From assembly GCF_020165985.1 (NCBI RefSeq), contig NZ_JAIUKZ010000015.1, positions 496,001 through 560,000 of the forward strand: 64,000 bases of DNA. Reading direction: 5' to 3'. Source of the stretch: Bacillus sp. RAR_GA_16 (lineage in GTDB: Bacteria > Bacillota > Bacilli > Bacillales > Guptibacillaceae). Made by a program: the position numbers and the translations under genes. The notes under the pieces are model-generated. The model ran no database searches. It had not been told where the DNA came from and saw only the letters and a list, made by a program, of their open reading frames with translations. This document shows, piece after piece, positions 44,222-53,249 of the stretch (positions within the stretch are counted from its first letter, which is position 1; each line of letters opens with the position of its first letter).

Positions 44222-44239
44222 TTATTCATATTTGAATAT
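44222..44239. promoter_or_regulatory. Activator-type palindrome at the activator gene start
   Basis: TTATTCA-TATT-TGAATAT matches the TTATTCA-N4-TGAATAA motif at 13 of 14 arm bases. It overlaps the ATG at 44229; autoregulation is likely. Confidence 0.55.
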
Positions 44240-44283
44240 TTTTCAGTCTTTCTCTTAAAAAGTGCCTTATATTCTCATTAGTT

Positions 44284-44303
44284 ATTATTCATTTTTGAAT
44301 AAT
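44284..44303. promoter_or_regulatory. Activator-type palindrome in the divergent promoter region
   Basis: ATTATTCA-TTTT-TGAATAAT, perfect eight-base arms, about 60 bases upstream of the previous copy and between the divergent activator and SDR genes. Confidence 0.6.
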
Positions 44304-44417
44304 CTCACATTATCATCTTATCATAAAAGTCATTCATCTAAGCAAAATTCTTTTCAGTACTGCGAGGAGCGATTAGTATATACGTTGGATGTTGTAGAGA
44401 AAAAAGGAGGAAACATC

Positions 44418-45134
44418 ATGGTAGCACTAAAAGGGAAAACAGCGCTTATTACTGGCGCAGCACGAGGAATTGGCCGTGCAGCAGCAATCGCTCTAGCAAA
44501 AGAAGGCGTCAATATTGGACTGATCGCACGAACGGAAGAGACACTTCAAAATGTGACGAGAGAAATTGAAACAGAAGGTGTTAAAGCTTCTTATGCCATT
44601 GCAGATGTTTCATCGAATGAAGAAGTGACCAAAGCAGTAGCTAAACTAAAAGACGAGCTTGGTGAGATCGACATTCTTATCAATAATGCTGGTATCGCAA
44701 AATTTGGCGGCTTCATGGACCTTGAAATTGCAGATTGGGAAAAGATCATTCAGGTTAACTTACTGGGTGCTTATTATGTCACTCGGGCTGTATTGCCAGA
44801 CATGATCGAACGGCAATCAGGAGATATTATCAATATTTCTTCTACAGCAGGACAAAAAGGTGCCCCAATAACAAGTGCTTATAGCGCTTCTAAATTTGGA
44901 TTAATGGGCCTAACTGAATCACTTGCTCAAGAAGTTCGCAAGCATAATATTCGTGTGAGTGCACTAACACCAAGTACCGTTTCCACTGATCTTGCGGTTG
45001 AGAATAACTTAACAGATGGACAGCAGGAGGATATGCTGCAGCCAGAAGATATGGCCGAATTTATCGTTGCTCAACTAAAGATGAACAAGCGCGTTTTCAT
45101 AAAAACAGCAGGTTTATGGACAACGAATCCCTAA
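44418..45134 (+). CDS. SDR family 3-oxoacyl-ACP-reductase-like protein (YoxD-like)
   Basis: 238 residues from ATG 44418 behind AAAGGAGGAAACATC; the longer frame is rejected. The Rossmann motif [15 protein letters not shown], the NNAG in [14 protein letters not shown], and the catalytic Ser-Tyr-Lys ([28 protein letters not shown]) are intact. Length and sequence resemble B. subtilis YoxD. The substrate is unknown; a quinone or ketone reduction is as likely as fatty-acid synthesis. It is divergent from the sigma-54 activator. Confidence 0.88.
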   Translation: MVALKGKTALITGAARGIGRAAAIALAKEGVNIGLIARTEETLQNVTREIETEGVKASYAIADVSSNEEVTKAVAKLKDELGEIDILINNAGIAKFGGFMDLEIADWEKIIQVNLLGAYYVTRAVLPDMIERQSGDIINISSTAGQKGAPITSAYSASKFGLMGLTESLAQEVRKHNIRVSALTPSTVSTDLAVENNLTDGQQEDMLQPEDMAEFIVAQLKMNKRVFIKTAGLWTTNP

Positions 45135-45178
45135 AAGGAATTCCTCCTGTCGAACTCAGTGCTTGATAAATAAAAATG

Positions 45179-45208
45179 AACAGCCAGCCTACTTGTGCTG
45201 GCTGTTTC
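45179..45208. terminator. Bidirectional terminator
   Basis: AACAGCCAGC / GCTGGCTGTT with an eight-base loop. It overlaps the end of the minus-strand gene. Confidence 0.85.
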
Positions 45209-45635
45209 GATATTCTCTAAATGATCCATAGTACTCGTAAGCCTCCCACTGTTCCTTATTAGAATCAAAATAAATCCAAATCGGTACATCATCAAGTTGC
45301 GGATAAGTTTGAAAAAAGCGGCTATCTCCTACTCTTATCGCAGATAATGCGTCTGGCAACTCTTCTCGAAAAATACGATTTCGAATTTCCTCTCTCCCTT
45401 CTTCCGTTGGATCATCGACTAATACATAAACGTAATAATACAATCCGCAGTCGTTTCGAAAGCTTCCAAGCACCTCATCTCTTATGAAAGAAATACGATC
45501 AATGGCATACTCCTTTCCAATCGTTAAAAATAACTCACCGGTTAGATCAGAGTGTGTTAATGTATATTTTCTTCCTAAGATACAATTCTTTTCTTTCAAT
45601 CCATCACGATACGTCACTTGCGGTTGCTGTTTCAC
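45189..45635 (-). CDS. Staygreen domain protein
   Basis: 148 residues. The N-terminal part LGRKYTLTHSDLTGELFLTIGKEYAIDRISFIRDEVLGSF resembles the conserved core of the Staygreen family, which in plants is a chlorophyll Mg-dechelatase. Bacterial homologues in non-photosynthetic Firmicutes have no established substrate, though some can remove Mg from chlorophylls in vitro. The C-terminal half is rich in Tyr and acidic residues (WIYFDSNKEQWEAYEYYGSF). Cytosolic, single gene. Confidence 0.7.
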   Translation of the reverse strand: MKQQPQVTYRDGLKEKNCILGRKYTLTHSDLTGELFLTIGKEYAIDRISFIRDEVLGSFRNDCGLYYYVYVLVDDPTEEGREEIRNRIFREELPDALSAIRVGDSRFFQTYPQLDDVPIWIYFDSNKEQWEAYEYYGSFREYRNSQHK

Positions 45636-45770
45636 TTACGATCCACCTCTCTCCTCTAACAGACTATGGGCAATCTCAGTGATACGTTCATTTCATTCTT
45701 ACCGACTATGACAACCTCTTTAATGCGTAAATTAATAGCGGTAAAACTCCTTTTGAGAGGATGAGAGAAT

Positions 45771-45987
45771 TTGAGTCAACAGCCTCAATTAATTAGCTCT
45801 GTAGATCCTTATGTCTGTCTATCAAACACTGATGTCGGTTGAAGGAAGGATGATTACAGTACAAACAACTAATGGATCCCTTCAAGGGATGCTGCAATCC
45901 GTGATGCCTGACCACATTGTTTTAAAAGTGAAAGAAACCCCTTTTTTTGTGCGAATTCAACAAATCGTCTGGGTATTTCCTAATTAA
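45771..45987 (+). pseudogene. YuzF-like DUF2642 protein, interrupted by a four-base duplication
   Basis: From TTG 45771 (AGAGG ten bases upstream) the frame reads SQQPQLISSVDPYV and then fails. The continuation YQTLMSVEGRMITVQTTNGSLQGML and DHIVLKVKETPFFVRIQQIVWVFPN is in another frame, ending at 45987. A tandem GTCTGTCT (45813-45820) explains it: one GTCT restores DPYVYQTL, the usual sequence of this family. A shorter product of 58 residues could start at ATG 45811 but has no ribosome site. DUF2642 proteins are short and of unknown role. It lies just upstream of the manganese catalase. Confidence 0.7.
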
Positions 45988-45999
45988 TGGGGGGATGAC

Positions 46000-46890
46000 A
46001 TGTTTAAGCGATTTGATAAACAGTTAATTGAACTTCCGATACCAGATCATGGGGATGCTAATGCAGCCGCTGCTGTTCAAGATTTGCTTGGGGGACGTTT
46101 CGGAGAGTTATCTACCTTAAATAACTACATGTTCCAGTCATTTAGCTTTCGTGAGAAAAAAAAGTTAAAGCCTTTTTATGATCTTGTTGCCAGTATTACT
46201 GCAGAAGAATTTGGGCACGTGGAATTGGTCACAACCTCCATTAATCTGTTAACCACAGGAAGTTCTTTTCAAGCTCCACCTGACTTAACACCATTACAAA
46301 ATGCCAAGGACCTGCGGAATACAGCTCAATTCGTTGCTACGGCTCAAACAGCTCTTGCAGCAGATAGTATGGGTAATTCTTGGCGTGGCGATTATGTTTT
46401 CAGTAGCGGCAATCTTGTTCTTGATCTCCTTCACAACTTTTTTCTTGAAGTTGGGGCACGAACGCATAAAATGCGTGTGTACGAAATGACAGATCACCCA
46501 ACCGCACGTGAAATGATAGGCTATTTGCTCGTACGTGGAGGAACTCACGTCCTTGCTTATGCAAAGGCGATTGAAATCGCAACAGGAACTGACTTAACAA
46601 AAATGCTTCCAATACCAAGTCTTGATAACTCAAAATTTGACTATGCACGAAAGTACGAAGAAAAGGGATTAAACAACGTACTATATACTTGGAGTGAAGG
46701 AGATTACCTTGGAATCAAACAGATTTGGAAGGGTACAAATCCAGAAAATGGGGAACGGCTTCGTGTGATAGAAGGGGCACCAGAAGGAGCACCAATTCCT
46801 AACCTGGATGATCTTCCAGAAGAGTTTGCACCCGGAATTACGAAGGACCATTACGAAGAAATTGCCAAACGGTTATTAAGAACTTTATAG
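46000..46890 (+). CDS. Manganese catalase
   Basis: 296 residues from ATG 46000 after GGGGGG. The di-manganese four-helix bundle is visible. Ligands are Glu35 in FGELSTLNNYMFQSF, Glu68 and His71 in ITAEEFGHVELV, and the later Glu in FFLEVGARTHKMRVYEM and His in RGGTHVLAYAKAI. It converts hydrogen peroxide to water and oxygen without haem. Similar genes in Bacillus (YdbD) are sigma-B stress genes. Thirteen bases after the DUF2642 gene and likely co-transcribed with it. Confidence 0.93.
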   Translation: MFKRFDKQLIELPIPDHGDANAAAAVQDLLGGRFGELSTLNNYMFQSFSFREKKKLKPFYDLVASITAEEFGHVELVTTSINLLTTGSSFQAPPDLTPLQNAKDLRNTAQFVATAQTALAADSMGNSWRGDYVFSSGNLVLDLLHNFFLEVGARTHKMRVYEMTDHPTAREMIGYLLVRGGTHVLAYAKAIEIATGTDLTKMLPIPSLDNSKFDYARKYEEKGLNNVLYTWSEGDYLGIKQIWKGTNPENGERLRVIEGAPEGAPIPNLDDLPEEFAPGITKDHYEEIAKRLLRTL

Positions 46891-46892
46891 AA

Positions 46893-46927
46893 AAAGTACC
46901 TGCCGCAGCAACGGCAGGTACTTTTTT
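46893..46927. terminator. Bidirectional terminator
   Basis: AAAAAGTACCTGCCG-CAGCAA-CGGCAGGTACTTTTTT. Confidence 0.95.
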
Positions 46928-48103
46928 CTACCAGATCGCTTCCACCCATTCTGGGTGATCAATAAACGGATTACGGTTGTGCTGGTACTGATCATAAATC
47001 ACATTGTTTCGATTTTCTTCAAAAGAATCGACTGGATCCATTTCATTCCAGGCCTTCAATACCGAAACTTTCCCGATATATGGTGCTGATCCATTGTTTA
47101 CAAGATCGTTCACTTCTAAGTCGACTTCCCCACTGTCCCCTTCGTAACGAACAGCCATATAGAAAATCATTCGAGCCACGTCACCTTTCACACTATCACG
47201 CGGCTCCCACGAATCACTATCATAATAATTACCAGGTGCTTCTGATTGAGGGGAACCACCGTTATCAAAATCCAGATTACCCCGAGAGCTATTAACCGTT
47301 ACATCAGTAGGTCGTAGGTGATGAATGTCTGTTCCTGGTCCCATCGATGTTCCAAAATCTCCGTGAGATTTTGCCCAAACGTGTTCCCGGTTCCAGTCGT
47401 CTACCCCTCCGCCGTTCTCATACTTACTTTGGGACCTTCCACTATAAAGAAGAATAACGTTATTAGGATTTAACGGATCTTCGTCGGTAACCCTAAGGGC
47501 ATCCCATACATCACTATAAGAAAGCTCTGTATGATCATCAATAATCATGTGCAATTCTGTTTTCAAGGCACTACCGGTTTTACCAACAGCAGAGCGGTAG
47601 TATGTATCATCGTAAGGAGATGGTTCTCCCTCTCCTGAATCATCAGGGTTTCCACTTCCCGCACGATCACTAAGTTCGATAGCCGATACGCTCTTAACTC
47701 CTGCATGAGCAAAATAGTCTGTTAAACTTCCATTTACAACAACAGCTTCACCCATTAAATCCGGGTTGCTTTTTAACCCAAAGGCACTTCGTAACGATGA
47801 AGACACTTGAACAAAAAGCATCTCATTGACATTTGTTTCATTTGCTTGATCTGAAATTGCAATCGCATAATCATCTGAGAAATTACCTGTTGCAATGGAG
47901 GATGTTGATTCTGGTTTTCCTACAATAAATCCTTCTACAACTCCACTACTTCCCTGATTTGCGATCCCCTGTGTCACGGAATAGGGTGACGACGTTGTTC
48001 CTGAACCGTCTGCAAATGAAGGAGTAATCGTGAAATACATCATCATTAACGAGACAACTAACATAAAAACTACCGTTCCATACGTACGACGTGCCGTGTT
48101 CAT
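46928..48103 (-). CDS. Secreted endonuclease I family nuclease with N-terminal OB-like domain
   Basis: 391 residues. A signal peptide (up to about residue 31, ITPSFADG) is followed by an OB-fold-like domain (VTQGIANQGSSGVVEGFIVGKP, ...GEAVVVNGSLTDYF), an acidic Ser/Gly linker near residue 155, and the EndA/NucM/Bsn nuclease domain. The catalytic motif is DDWNREHVWAKSHGDFG, with DIHHLRPTDVTVNSSRGNLDFD downstream. It probably degrades extracellular DNA or RNA for nutrient use. The domain order is common in Bacillaceae. Confidence 0.9.
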   Translation of the reverse strand: MNTARRTYGTVVFMLVVSLMMMYFTITPSFADGSGTTSSPYSVTQGIANQGSSGVVEGFIVGKPESTSSIATGNFSDDYAIAISDQANETNVNEMLFVQVSSSLRSAFGLKSNPDLMGEAVVVNGSLTDYFAHAGVKSVSAIELSDRAGSGNPDDSGEGEPSPYDDTYYRSAVGKTGSALKTELHMIIDDHTELSYSDVWDALRVTDEDPLNPNNVILLYSGRSQSKYENGGGVDDWNREHVWAKSHGDFGTSMGPGTDIHHLRPTDVTVNSSRGNLDFDNGGSPQSEAPGNYYDSDSWEPRDSVKGDVARMIFYMAVRYEGDSGEVDLEVNDLVNNGSAPYIGKVSVLKAWNEMDPVDSFEENRNNVIYDQYQHNRNPFIDHPEWVEAIW

Positions 48104-48374
48104 TTTGTTTCCCTCCCCAGAATAAACGCTTCTTGTGCTTGAAGCATCTTCTAGTTTAAACGTACACGATTAAGCTAGTGGAAACACGATGTAAATGTTC
48201 CTTTATTTTTAATAGGTCAAATGCCTTAGGTCGATTAAAACCAAGTCTTTTTTACTATAAATTCTGTTCTTACGGAAATTCCCAACGTTTTCTCTTCTTC
48301 CTGACTTTCATCAAAGCCCATTGTCCGATATAATCAATGAGGATTGTTAAACCATTAATAAAGGATGTTTTCCT

Positions 48375-49931
48375 ATGAGTATATTAACCGTGAAAAACCT
48401 GACGCACGGATTCGGTGACCGTGCCATCTTTGATGATGTATCCTTTCGTCTATTAAAAGGCGAGCATATTGGACTTGTTGGTGCTAACGGCGAAGGTAAG
48501 TCGACATTTATGAACATTATTACTGGAAAGTTAGAGCCAGATGAAGGAACAGTTGAATGGTCTAAAAATGTGAGAGTTGGCTATCTTGATCAGCACACGG
48601 TTCTTGAACGAGGAATGACGATTCGTGATGCACTTAAAGGCGCTTTTCAGTATTTGTTTGATTATGAAGCTGAAATGAACGAACTTTTTGCGAAGATGGG
48701 CGAAGCTTCTCCTGAAGAGCTTGAAAAGCTATTAGAAGAAACAGGAACGATGCAGGATATGCTTGCAAATAATGATTTCTACGTGATTGATGCAAAGGTT
48801 GAGGAAATTGCACGTGGACTTGGGCTCGATGAAATTGGGCTTGAAAAAGATGTTCAAGATTTAAGTGGTGGGCAGCGTACAAAGGTTCTGCTTGCAAAAC
48901 TACTTCTCGAAAAACCAGATATTCTCCTTCTCGATGAGCCAACTAACTATCTCGATGAGCAACATATCGTTTGGCTTCGCCGTTATTTACAAGAATATGA
49001 AAATGCGTTTATTCTCATTTCGCATGATATTCCTTTCTTGAATAGCGTCATTAATTTAATTTACCACATGGAAAATCAAGAATTAACAAGATATGTTGGT
49101 GACTATGATAACTTCTTATCTGTATACGAAGTGAAGAAGCAACAAGTCGAAGCGGCATTTAAGAAACAGCAACAAGAAATCTCTCAGCTCAAGGACTTTG
49201 TTGCGCGTAACAAAGCACGCGTTGCCACACGTAATATGGCCATGTCCAGACAAAAAAAGCTTGATAAAATGGATGTGATCGAGATTGCAAAAGAAAAGCC
49301 AAAACCAGAATTTCATTTCAAACAAGCTCGTGCTTCTGGCAAGCTAATTTTTGAAACAAAGGATCTTGTAATTGGTTACGATGAGCCATTATCCAGACCG
49401 TTAAACCTTTCAATGGAAAGAGGTCAAAAAATTGCGCTCATGGGGGCAAACGGTATTGGGAAAACGACGCTTCTTCGCAGTATTCTTGGTGAAATCAAAC
49501 CAATTGACGGTTCAGTAGAGCTTGGTGATTATTTATATACTGGTTATTTCGAGCAAGAAATCAAAACAAGAACATCAAACACTTGTATTGAAGAAATGTG
49601 GCGAGAGTTCCCACACTACAGCCAGGCGCAAATTCGCGCTGCTTTATCGAAATGCGGTTTAACGACGAAGCATATCGAAAGTAAGGTCGATGTACTAAGC
49701 GGTGGTGAAAAAGCAAAGCTTAGACTTTGTAAATTAATGAATACAGAATCAAACTTACTTGTATTTGATGAGCCAACAAACCACCTTGATGTTGAGGCAA
49801 AAGCCGAACTAAAAAGGGCCTTAAATGAATACAAAGGAAGCATTATTCTCATCTCTCACGAACCAGAGTTTTATCAAGATATTGCAACCGATGTGTGGAA
49901 TTGTGAAGATTGGACAACGAAACTCGTATAG
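48375..49931 (+). CDS. ykpA: ABC-F family ATPase (YkpA-type)
   Basis: 518 residues without membrane helices. Two ATPase domains: Walker A GANGEGKSTFM and GANGIGKTTLL, signatures LSGGQRTKVLLAKLLLEKPDILLLDEPTNYLD and LSGGEKAKLRLCKLMNTESNLLVFDEPTNHLD. The charged interdomain linker (KKQQVEAAFKKQQQEISQLKDFVARNKARVATRNMAMSRQKKLDKM) is the ribosome-contacting P-site tip motif. YkpA belongs to the ABC-F branch that relieves ribosome stalling; antibiotic resistance is possible but not implied. Confidence 0.93.
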   Translation: MSILTVKNLTHGFGDRAIFDDVSFRLLKGEHIGLVGANGEGKSTFMNIITGKLEPDEGTVEWSKNVRVGYLDQHTVLERGMTIRDALKGAFQYLFDYEAEMNELFAKMGEASPEELEKLLEETGTMQDMLANNDFYVIDAKVEEIARGLGLDEIGLEKDVQDLSGGQRTKVLLAKLLLEKPDILLLDEPTNYLDEQHIVWLRRYLQEYENAFILISHDIPFLNSVINLIYHMENQELTRYVGDYDNFLSVYEVKKQQVEAAFKKQQQEISQLKDFVARNKARVATRNMAMSRQKKLDKMDVIEIAKEKPKPEFHFKQARASGKLIFETKDLVIGYDEPLSRPLNLSMERGQKIALMGANGIGKTTLLRSILGEIKPIDGSVELGDYLYTGYFEQEIKTRTSNTCIEEMWREFPHYSQAQIRAALSKCGLTTKHIESKVDVLSGGEKAKLRLCKLMNTESNLLVFDEPTNHLDVEAKAELKRALNEYKGSIILISHEPEFYQDIATDVWNCEDWTTKLV

Positions 49932-49935
49932 AAAA

Positions 49936-49968
49936 AAAGGTTTATCCGATTAATCGGATAAGCCTTTT
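49936..49968. terminator. Bidirectional terminator
   Basis: AAAGGTTTATCCGA-TTAA-TCGGATAAGCCTTT between ykpA and the hybrid kinase gene. Confidence 0.93.
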
Positions 49969-52841
49969 TCATTTTCTTCAATCGAATAATCAGGTATGAG
50001 AATCTTTCCGTTGTTATTCTCGTTCTTAAGAGATTTAATCAATGACTTTGTTAAATTTTGAGGAGGATACGGTTTAATGAGGTAGTCTTTCGCTCCTAAA
50101 TCAAATCCTCGCTGCTTCTCTTCACTAACAGTTGAGACAAAGATCGGAATATTTTTTGTCCGCTCTGTTTCCTTTACTGCCTTTAGGACATCCCAGCCGC
50201 TCATTCGCCCATCTAACATAATATCAAGTACGATTCCTTTTGGCGTCGTTTGCTCTAGTAATTCAATCGCAGATTCGCCACTTCGGCAATGATGCGCAGT
50301 AAATCCACTCTCCGTAATTTCTTCCATAAGTAAGAGCGCAAGACTATCATCATCTTCTACGATTAGCACGCCGCCGTCTACTAATTCACCTGATTTTAGC
50401 GGCTGCTCTTCTATTTCAAGAGGAAAAACGAGAGTAAATGTGCTTCCTTCTCCTAATTCTGAGGTAACCAGGACGTCACCGTTATGAGCAGTCATAATCT
50501 CTTTTGATATCGCCAGACCCAGGCCTGTTCCACCAATTTGACGACGATCTGAATTATCAACGCGATAAAATTTAGTAAAAAGTTTTGATAAAGCATCCTG
50601 TGGAATTCCAAGGCCTTCATCTTTAATATCGACGTAAAGATGGCTCTTCTCTACTCTAAATCTCGTTAAGACCGTCCCACCTTCTGGGGAATATTTAACG
50701 GCATTGCTGACAAAATTATTGAAAACCTGTTTGATTTTATCTGCATCACCAATAATCTCATGATGAACGGCGAGATCTTCAACGACAAAGGAGTGAAGCC
50801 TAGAATGATCCCGATAACTATCAAGCACCTCTTCTACAAGTACTTTCACATTAATACGTGTTTTGTCGTAGTTTTGTTTGCCCGCTTCCATTCGCTGAAT
50901 ATCAAGGAAATCATTAATCAATGAAGTTAACCGTTTTGCTTCTTTATAAATTGTATTCAAATATTTTTTTTGTTTTTCAGGTTTTAACTCTTTTGAAAGC
51001 ATAAGCTCTGTAAAGCCAAGAACACTAGAAAGGGGTGTTCGTAATTCATGGCTAACGGTACTCACAAACTCGTTTTTCATTTCATCCACTTCATGTTCCC
51101 GTGTTATATCTCGATGAACGAAAATGGAACCAATGAATTTCTCACCGTTATAAAGATGCTCATAGTACATTTGAATGTAGAGAGAGGGTTCCGTATTCGT
51201 TTGATAAATCAGTTCACTTTGTTTAGGCTTTACCCCAGTGATTACATCGTGAATATATGCGTTCACATTGAGACGATCCTCTACATCAACTTGCAATAGA
51301 AACTTTGAACTCCACTCAACAAAAGGTTTTTCATTCGCACCATCAGGAAAACATGCATCCAACATCGAACACATCTGGTCATTAACAGCACGCGTGGTCC
51401 CTTCTCTGTCAACAAGCTGAATGCCTTCACGTATCGTATTTAAGATTTCTCTATTTACCTGTCGCTCATTTTCTGTCGTCTCATACAAACGGAGCTTATC
51501 GAGAGCGAGAGAAATTTGACGCGATAAATCAGATAGTTCCGTTACTTCTTCAGTCGTAAATTCCTCACCGATTCTTGTAATACAGAGCAACGCAACGGCT
51601 TCATTATCGGAAAGGATCGGAATGTAAAGATCATATGAAGCGCTCTTGCCATCATGATAACCAGCTTCCCCAATCGAAGCGGCTCTTTGAACAATGTGGA
51701 ACTTTTTTTGTTCAATCGCTTTTACGCCTGGTCCATCTACTAGATGATCGATCCACTCATGAACTTTCTCCTGACTAACGCCAAGGGATGCGTAATCCTT
51801 CCCTTGATTTAACATGACGATGATGCCTTTATCTGAGTTAAGGATATGAATCATATTTGTAATGATGCTTTGTAGTAGTTCATTTTTCGTTAAGGTAGAC
51901 GCAAGCGACCGATTTAATTCGTTTCGATGTTCCAGCACCTTCTTTTGAACGTTCATCGCTTTCACATTCTGTTCAAGCGTGAATTTACTCCCTTTCAGCT
52001 CTTCGCTTTGCTCGATCAATGCTTCATTTGACGAAATAAGTGCTTTCTCATTTTGTTTGATGTTCTTAACCATTAAATGAAAAGATCGAGCGAGTTCTCC
52101 AAGTTCATCTGACCTTCTAAGATGCGGAACTTCCAAATTCCCTTCACTTTCACCTGATGCGACTTGACTGGAGGCTAACGCCAATTCTTGAAGTGGTTTT
52201 CCAATACGCCTAGCCATAATACCAGCAAGAATTGTTGCTATTAAAAGTAAGAAGATAACAAATGAAACGAACACTACCTGGAGATTTGATAAGCGATTGA
52301 TCAGGTTTTGCTCAGTTGTATAAATTTCGTTCTCTATATTAGAAACAAGCTCTCTCGTTTGATCTCTTAAGTCATAGACCAAATCACTTCCACCTTCATC
52401 TTTTGAAAGACCTCGCAATCCTTCTGTATTATCAGAAGCTACATTTACTTTCGCTTTTTCAAACAATTTATAGTAATTGATTAACTCGTTCTTTAGATTT
52501 GTGATATAAGCTCTCTCTTCTTTGGTTTCTAGCTCTGGTTCAAGCTGGTTGATTTCATCGACAATTGAATTTTTCTGATCCTCATAATTTGTTAAAAAGG
52601 GTTCGTCGATTCGAAACCCTAAATACCCACGCGCCTCGAAAAACATGTCGTTTAAACTATCTTCTAGCGCAACGGCATATTGTTGTTTTTGTCGAAGATC
52701 AATCACTTTCTTTTCATACTCTGCTTCAATTGACTGACTATACAGTCCCAACCCAGCTGCCGCAACTAAAATCAGAAACAAAAACCCACTCATAAACCAG
52801 ATAAACTGTCGCGATAAACTACTTTTCCACCCTCTATTCAC
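49950..52841 (-). CDS. Hybrid sensor histidine kinase (TM-HAMP-GAF-PAS-HisKA-HATPase-REC)
   Basis: 963 residues. Two membrane helices (about 12-32 and 191-213) flank a helical external sensor. HAMP follows (RRIGKPLQELALASSQVASG), then a coiled coil, a GAF domain (about 310-450) and a PAS domain (NREILNTIREGIQLVDREG). HisKA: FVSTVSHELRTPLSSVLGF with the phospho-His. ATPase: NNFVSNAVKYSPEGG, DEGLGIP, GGTGLGLAIS. C-terminal receiver: IVEDDDS and GIVLDIMLDGRMSGWD. Its start overlaps the stop of the response regulator by eight bases. It is the last gene of the operon; the phosphoryl path probably goes on to the HPt of the diguanylate cyclase. Confidence 0.9.
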   Translation of the reverse strand: MNRGWKSSLSRQFIWFMSGFLFLILVAAAGLGLYSQSIEAEYEKKVIDLRQKQQYAVALEDSLNDMFFEARGYLGFRIDEPFLTNYEDQKNSIVDEINQLEPELETKEERAYITNLKNELINYYKLFEKAKVNVASDNTEGLRGLSKDEGGSDLVYDLRDQTRELVSNIENEIYTTEQNLINRLSNLQVVFVSFVIFLLLIATILAGIMARRIGKPLQELALASSQVASGESEGNLEVPHLRRSDELGELARSFHLMVKNIKQNEKALISSNEALIEQSEELKGSKFTLEQNVKAMNVQKKVLEHRNELNRSLASTLTKNELLQSIITNMIHILNSDKGIIVMLNQGKDYASLGVSQEKVHEWIDHLVDGPGVKAIEQKKFHIVQRAASIGEAGYHDGKSASYDLYIPILSDNEAVALLCITRIGEEFTTEEVTELSDLSRQISLALDKLRLYETTENERQVNREILNTIREGIQLVDREGTTRAVNDQMCSMLDACFPDGANEKPFVEWSSKFLLQVDVEDRLNVNAYIHDVITGVKPKQSELIYQTNTEPSLYIQMYYEHLYNGEKFIGSIFVHRDITREHEVDEMKNEFVSTVSHELRTPLSSVLGFTELMLSKELKPEKQKKYLNTIYKEAKRLTSLINDFLDIQRMEAGKQNYDKTRINVKVLVEEVLDSYRDHSRLHSFVVEDLAVHHEIIGDADKIKQVFNNFVSNAVKYSPEGGTVLTRFRVEKSHLYVDIKDEGLGIPQDALSKLFTKFYRVDNSDRRQIGGTGLGLAISKEIMTAHNGDVLVTSELGEGSTFTLVFPLEIEEQPLKSGELVDGGVLIVEDDDSLALLLMEEITESGFTAHHCRSGESAIELLEQTTPKGIVLDIMLDGRMSGWDVLKAVKETERTKNIPIFVSTVSEEKQRGFDLGAKDYLIKPYPPQNLTKSLIKSLKNENNNGKILIPDYSIEENEKGLSD

Positions 52842-53199
52842 CTAAAATATCCTCTACCACGTTCGCAAGTTCTACGGGGCTAAACGGTTTGGAAATAAAA
52901 TAGTCCGCACCTGCTTCTCTTGCAATCTCTTCATCTTTCTTTTGAGCTTTTGCAGTGAGCATCATAATTTTCACATCATGGTTTCCCTGCTCCCGGACCT
53001 TTTTAATCACTTCAAGTCCAGTCATTTCAGGCATCATATAATCAAGTAGGACAAGATCATACTCATTCGCATCAATATAACTAAGTGCTTCCGCACCATC
53101 TTCCGCCTCATCAATTTCATAGTCATCATCTTCAAGCGTATCAACGATTAACATTCGTAGAATTTCTTCATCTTCTGCGACTAACAACTTTGGAGCCAT
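52834..53199 (-). CDS. Stand-alone CheY-like response regulator
   Basis: 121 residues from ATG 53199 behind AAAAGGGTG; the frame opens at TTG 53217 without a site. Receiver only: KLLVAEDEEILRMLIVDTL (acidic pair), DLVLLDYMMPEMTG (phospho-Asp near residue 52), MMLTAKAQ and YFISKPFSP (Lys). There is no output domain. Beside a hybrid kinase and an HPt-cyclase it probably acts as a shuttle or as a protein-protein switch. Confidence 0.9.
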   Translation of the reverse strand: MAPKLLVAEDEEILRMLIVDTLEDDDYEIDEAEDGAEALSYIDANEYDLVLLDYMMPEMTGLEVIKKVREQGNHDVKIMMLTAKAQKKDEEIAREAGADYFISKPFSPVELANVVEDILGE

Positions 53200-53249
53200 G
53201 AAATTCACCCTTTTCAATTAATTGAAATAAGAATAGAGGGGGAGACCCT

